A DNA stretch of 64,000 nt from Sphingosinicella sp041621755 (GTDB taxonomy: Bacteria; Pseudomonadota; Alphaproteobacteria; Sphingomonadales; Sphingomonadaceae). The translations under genes were made by a program, and so were the position numbers. Shown here in pieces: positions 62,132 through 64,000 of this stretch (position 1 is its first letter; the number at the start of each line of letters is the position of its first letter). Below the pieces are notes generated by a model. That model searched no databases, was not told the origin of the DNA, and saw nothing but the letters and a program-made list of their open reading frames with translations. Location: positions 11,180-75,179 of the forward strand of contig JBFKAE010000001.1 of the NCBI GenBank assembly GCA_041621755.1, in the 5' to 3' direction.

Positions 62132-63600
62132 ACTGACGGTCCTGCATGTAGAGCCAGCCTGAAGCCGGGGCGCTCGACCACGATATCCTTAGCGGCGGGC
62201 CGCGCCGCGAGCTGTTTGAGCAAGGCTGCGATCGAACCGGCTTCGGACGAGTATCGCGACCGGGACGGCCCTTTGGCCAGCATGTCGTCGACCTGGTCTC
62301 CGGGCATTACTGCGCGAAGCAAGAACTCCTCTTCCGGCAGCGTCGCCGGAAACCGCTTGCGCATGTCGGCAAGGCTTAGAACCGCAGGCTCGCGTTCGAT
62401 CTCTTTGGCGCGCGGTCGATCGAGGATCGCGCTTTCCACATCCTGCGCAACCGGGCGGGTCGGGCGACCGAAGCGACCCATGACATAGCGGATGACCTGA
62501 TCGGACACCTGCGCATAACGCTGTCCCGCGATGATGTTGAACAGCGCCTGCGAGCAGACCATTTGGGGGAAAGGAGTGACCATGATGGGATGACCCAGGT
62601 CAGCGCGCACCTGCTCAGTCTCGGCAATAACGTCGGGCAGCCGGTGGGCAAGATTGACCTCTTCCAACTGCCGCACCATCGTCGTCATCACGCCGCCAGC
62701 AATCTGGTGCTTGAGGAAGCTGGCATCGAAATCCTGCGGAGCTCCGATGGCCAGACCTTCCGCCTTTGCCAACCGCTGCCAATAGTCGGAAACGCGCGCG
62801 AGCGCTCCATCGTCGATCGCGACGTCGTGACCAAGTTCCTTCAGGTTGGCCACCATCCTGCTGGCCTCGGGAAGCGACGTGCCGTTGCCAAGCGGCCCGA
62901 TGCCTACGTGGACAGCATCGGCTCCGGCCTCGACGGCGCTGAGGCTCGCCATTGCGCCAAGGCCGATCGTGCAGTGGAGATGCACCTCGAGCCGCTTTTT
63001 GCCGATTACCGCCCTGACCGCCGGGACGAGCGTTCGCGCGCGTTCCGGGGTCATCAGACCCGACGGATCCTTCAGATAAAACAGATCGACGTCGGGACAA
63101 CTCGCCAGCTTTGCAGCGAACGCTGCATAAAAAGCATCATCATGAACGTCGGACAGCGTGAAAGTCAGCGCTGCCATCGTTTCGGCTTCGCCTTCCTGCT
63201 TCACGATCCGGGCGGTTTCGATCACTGCGTCAACGTCGTGCATCGGATCGAGCAAGACGAAGCGGCGGATGCCGTTCGCCTGGAGCCGCCGGTACACGAT
63301 ACGCATGAAATCGGGATCGGCCTGTTCCCAGGCGATGAAGCGCAGCCCTGTCGTAATGAATTGCAGAGGCGTGCGCGGCATCGCCGCACGAACCCGGCGG
63401 ATGCGTTCCCATGGATTGTCCTGAAAATAGCGGACGGCTACGGCCATGTGGCTCGACGATGTAAAATCGATCGCCCGAAATCCCACTCGGTCCAACGTCC
63501 CGGCGATTTCGAGCATCTGCCGCGTCGCCAGGCCCGTCGCGCCCCACAGGCTTTGATTGCCGTCGCGCATGGAAACATCAACCAGGCTGACAGTGCTCAT
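62128..63600 (-). CDS. Biotin-dependent carboxyltransferase subunit (HMGL-like)
   Basis: 490 residues. Start VSLVDVSMRDGNQSLWGATGL with the HMGL-like metal motif, DLFYLKDPSGLMTPERA (Lys that is carboxylated in the family), the metal-binding HLHCTIGLG, and the conserved carboxylase region GGVMTTMVRQLEE, QVICSQALFNIIAG-like. The end EEFLLRAVMPGDQVDDML matches the post-domain of transcarboxylases. No biotinyl (MKM) domain is visible, so the carrier protein must be separate. Similar to pyruvate or oxaloacetate carboxyltransferases by fold; here an aryl ketone acceptor is proposed from context. Confidence 0.85.
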   Translation of the reverse strand: MSTVSLVDVSMRDGNQSLWGATGLATRQMLEIAGTLDRVGFRAIDFTSSSHMAVAVRYFQDNPWERIRRVRAAMPRTPLQFITTGLRFIAWEQADPDFMRIVYRRLQANGIRRFVLLDPMHDVDAVIETARIVKQEGEAETMAALTFTLSDVHDDAFYAAFAAKLASCPDVDLFYLKDPSGLMTPERARTLVPAVRAVIGKKRLEVHLHCTIGLGAMASLSAVEAGADAVHVGIGPLGNGTSLPEASRMVANLKELGHDVAIDDGALARVSDYWQRLAKAEGLAIGAPQDFDASFLKHQIAGGVMTTMVRQLEEVNLAHRLPDVIAETEQVRADLGHPIMVTPFPQMVCSQALFNIIAGQRYAQVSDQVIRYVMGRFGRPTRPVAQDVESAILDRPRAKEIEREPAVLSLADMRKRFPATLPEEEFLLRAVMPGDQVDDMLAKGPSRSRYSSEAGSIAALLKQLAARPAAKDIVVERPGFRLALHAGPSV

Positions 63601-64000
63601 CGGGAAAGCCCTTCGAAAAATCGCGTATCGACGGCACCTGCAACAAACCTCGGATCATCCATGATTGCGCGGTGCATCGGTGCGGTGGTTGTCACGCCTT
63701 CGATCTTCAACGTGCCCAGAGCCTTGGCCATATTTGCAATACACTTCGGCCGGTCGGCACCGCTGACGATCAGCTTGCCGATGAGTGAATCGTAGTAGGG
63801 AGGCACTGCGTCGCCGGATTCGATATGCGTATCGACGCGAATTTCGGGTCCGGCGGGCCAGCTCGCTCTCGTCACGGTTCCCGGTGAAGGGCGAAAGTCC
63901 TCTGCCCAGTCCTCGGCATTGATCCGGACTTCAATCGCGTGGCCGGTGAATTTCACGTCTTCCTGAGCGAAACCAAGCGGCAGGCCATCGGCGATCAGCA
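63597..64000 (-). CDS. Biotin carboxylase subunit, C-terminal part (cut by window edge)
   Basis: The last 134 residues of a biotin carboxylase: GHAIEVRINAEDWAEDF, PSPGTVTRASWPAG, IRVDTHIESGDAVPPYYDSLIGKLIVSG and the final IEGVTTTAPMHRAIM. The frame is open to the right edge, so the 5' part is outside. It overlaps the carboxyltransferase gene by 4 nt. It charges biotin with bicarbonate using ATP. Only the C-terminal domain can be judged. Confidence 0.88.
   Translation of the reverse strand, partial: LIADGLPLGFAQEDVKFTGHAIEVRINAEDWAEDFRPSPGTVTRASWPAGPEIRVDTHIESGDAVPPYYDSLIGKLIVSGADRPKCIANMAKALGTLKIEGVTTTAPMHRAIMDDPRFVAGAVDTRFFEGLSR

Noticed and set aside
1..64000. CRISPR array, rRNA or tRNA genes, and an integrase attachment site
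   Set aside because: No regularly spaced repeats and no tRNA-like cloverleaf or CCA-ended segment noticed; no integrase gene in the window.

Overview
The window reads as high-GC DNA from an alphaproteobacterium, most likely a sphingomonad (Sphingobium/Novosphingobium/Sphingopyxis type). It is mainly the backbone of an integrative conjugative element or plasmid of the alphaproteobacterial Trb family, with three blocks of cargo. The taxonomic call rests on the gene set and its order (strawberry-notch helicase, toprim, DUF2493, DUF736, DUF2285, RepA, DUF2840, TraF, DUF3363 relaxase, TraG, CopG, trbBCDEJKLFGI, DUF2274, LysR) and on remembered family knowledge. No database search was possible.

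Layout. 0-6.2 kb: a methyltransferase/strawberry-notch helicase fusion (5' end outside the window), a toprim primase-like protein and a DUF2493 (SLOG) protein. 6.2-8.8 kb: a small cargo cassette of a 40-residue membrane peptide, an HTH regulator, a CutA-like protein and a radical SAM enzyme. 8.8-18.5 kb: small backbone genes, two DUF736 proteins, an XRE repressor, DUF2285-type regulators (one frameshifted), AlpA-like, RepA followed by three 17-bp iterons, DUF2840, TraF peptidase, lytic transglycosylase, relaxase and two small minus-strand genes. 18.7-21.0 kb: TraG coupling protein and CopG-like protein. 21.05-44.88 kb: a roughly 23.8-kb block inserted between copG and trbB. 44.9-54.5 kb: the mating-pair-formation operon trbB-trbI plus DUF2274. 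54.5-55.4 kb: the element's LysR gene, whose start codon appears lost (ATA). 55.4-64 kb: a minus-strand catabolic cluster running off the right edge.

The most interesting part is the 21-45 kb block. It carries a 2.1-kaa DUF1998-type helicase (DruE-like), a NERD nuclease-SF1 helicase fusion, a winged-helix-like protein, a SNF2-type helicase coupled to a 1013-residue protein of no recognised family, a zinc-ribbon protein with a HEPN-type RNxxxH motif, two GHKL (MORC/MutL-type) ATPases flanking a sigma-like DNA-binding protein, and a long DUF4338 (DruA-like) protein. This looks like a large anti-phage island combining Druantia-type and MORC-type parts. The combination matches no arrangement I know. 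A palindromic 15-mer, extended by a near-identical 5-bp flank, lies upstream of both GHKL transcription units.

The catabolic cluster makes sense as one pathway for a lignin-type aryl ketone: SDR (alcohol to ketone), HAD phosphatase plus biotin carboxylase and carboxyltransferase (ketone to beta-keto acid), BKACE (beta-keto acid plus acetyl-CoA to aroyl-CoA plus acetoacetate), thioesterase (aroyl-CoA to benzoate), PobA (4-hydroxybenzoate to protocatechuate), a two-subunit CoA-transferase (acetoacetate activation) and BioB (biotin supply). This parallels the acetovanillone/4-hydroxyacetophenone routes of Sphingobium and Rhodococcus.

A second unusual signal is a structured leader upstream of the DUF2493 and first DUF736 genes. 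Its two copies align without gaps over 63 nt, end exactly 76 nt before the ATG in both cases, and have an inverted repeat whose two arms differ between copies in a compensating way.
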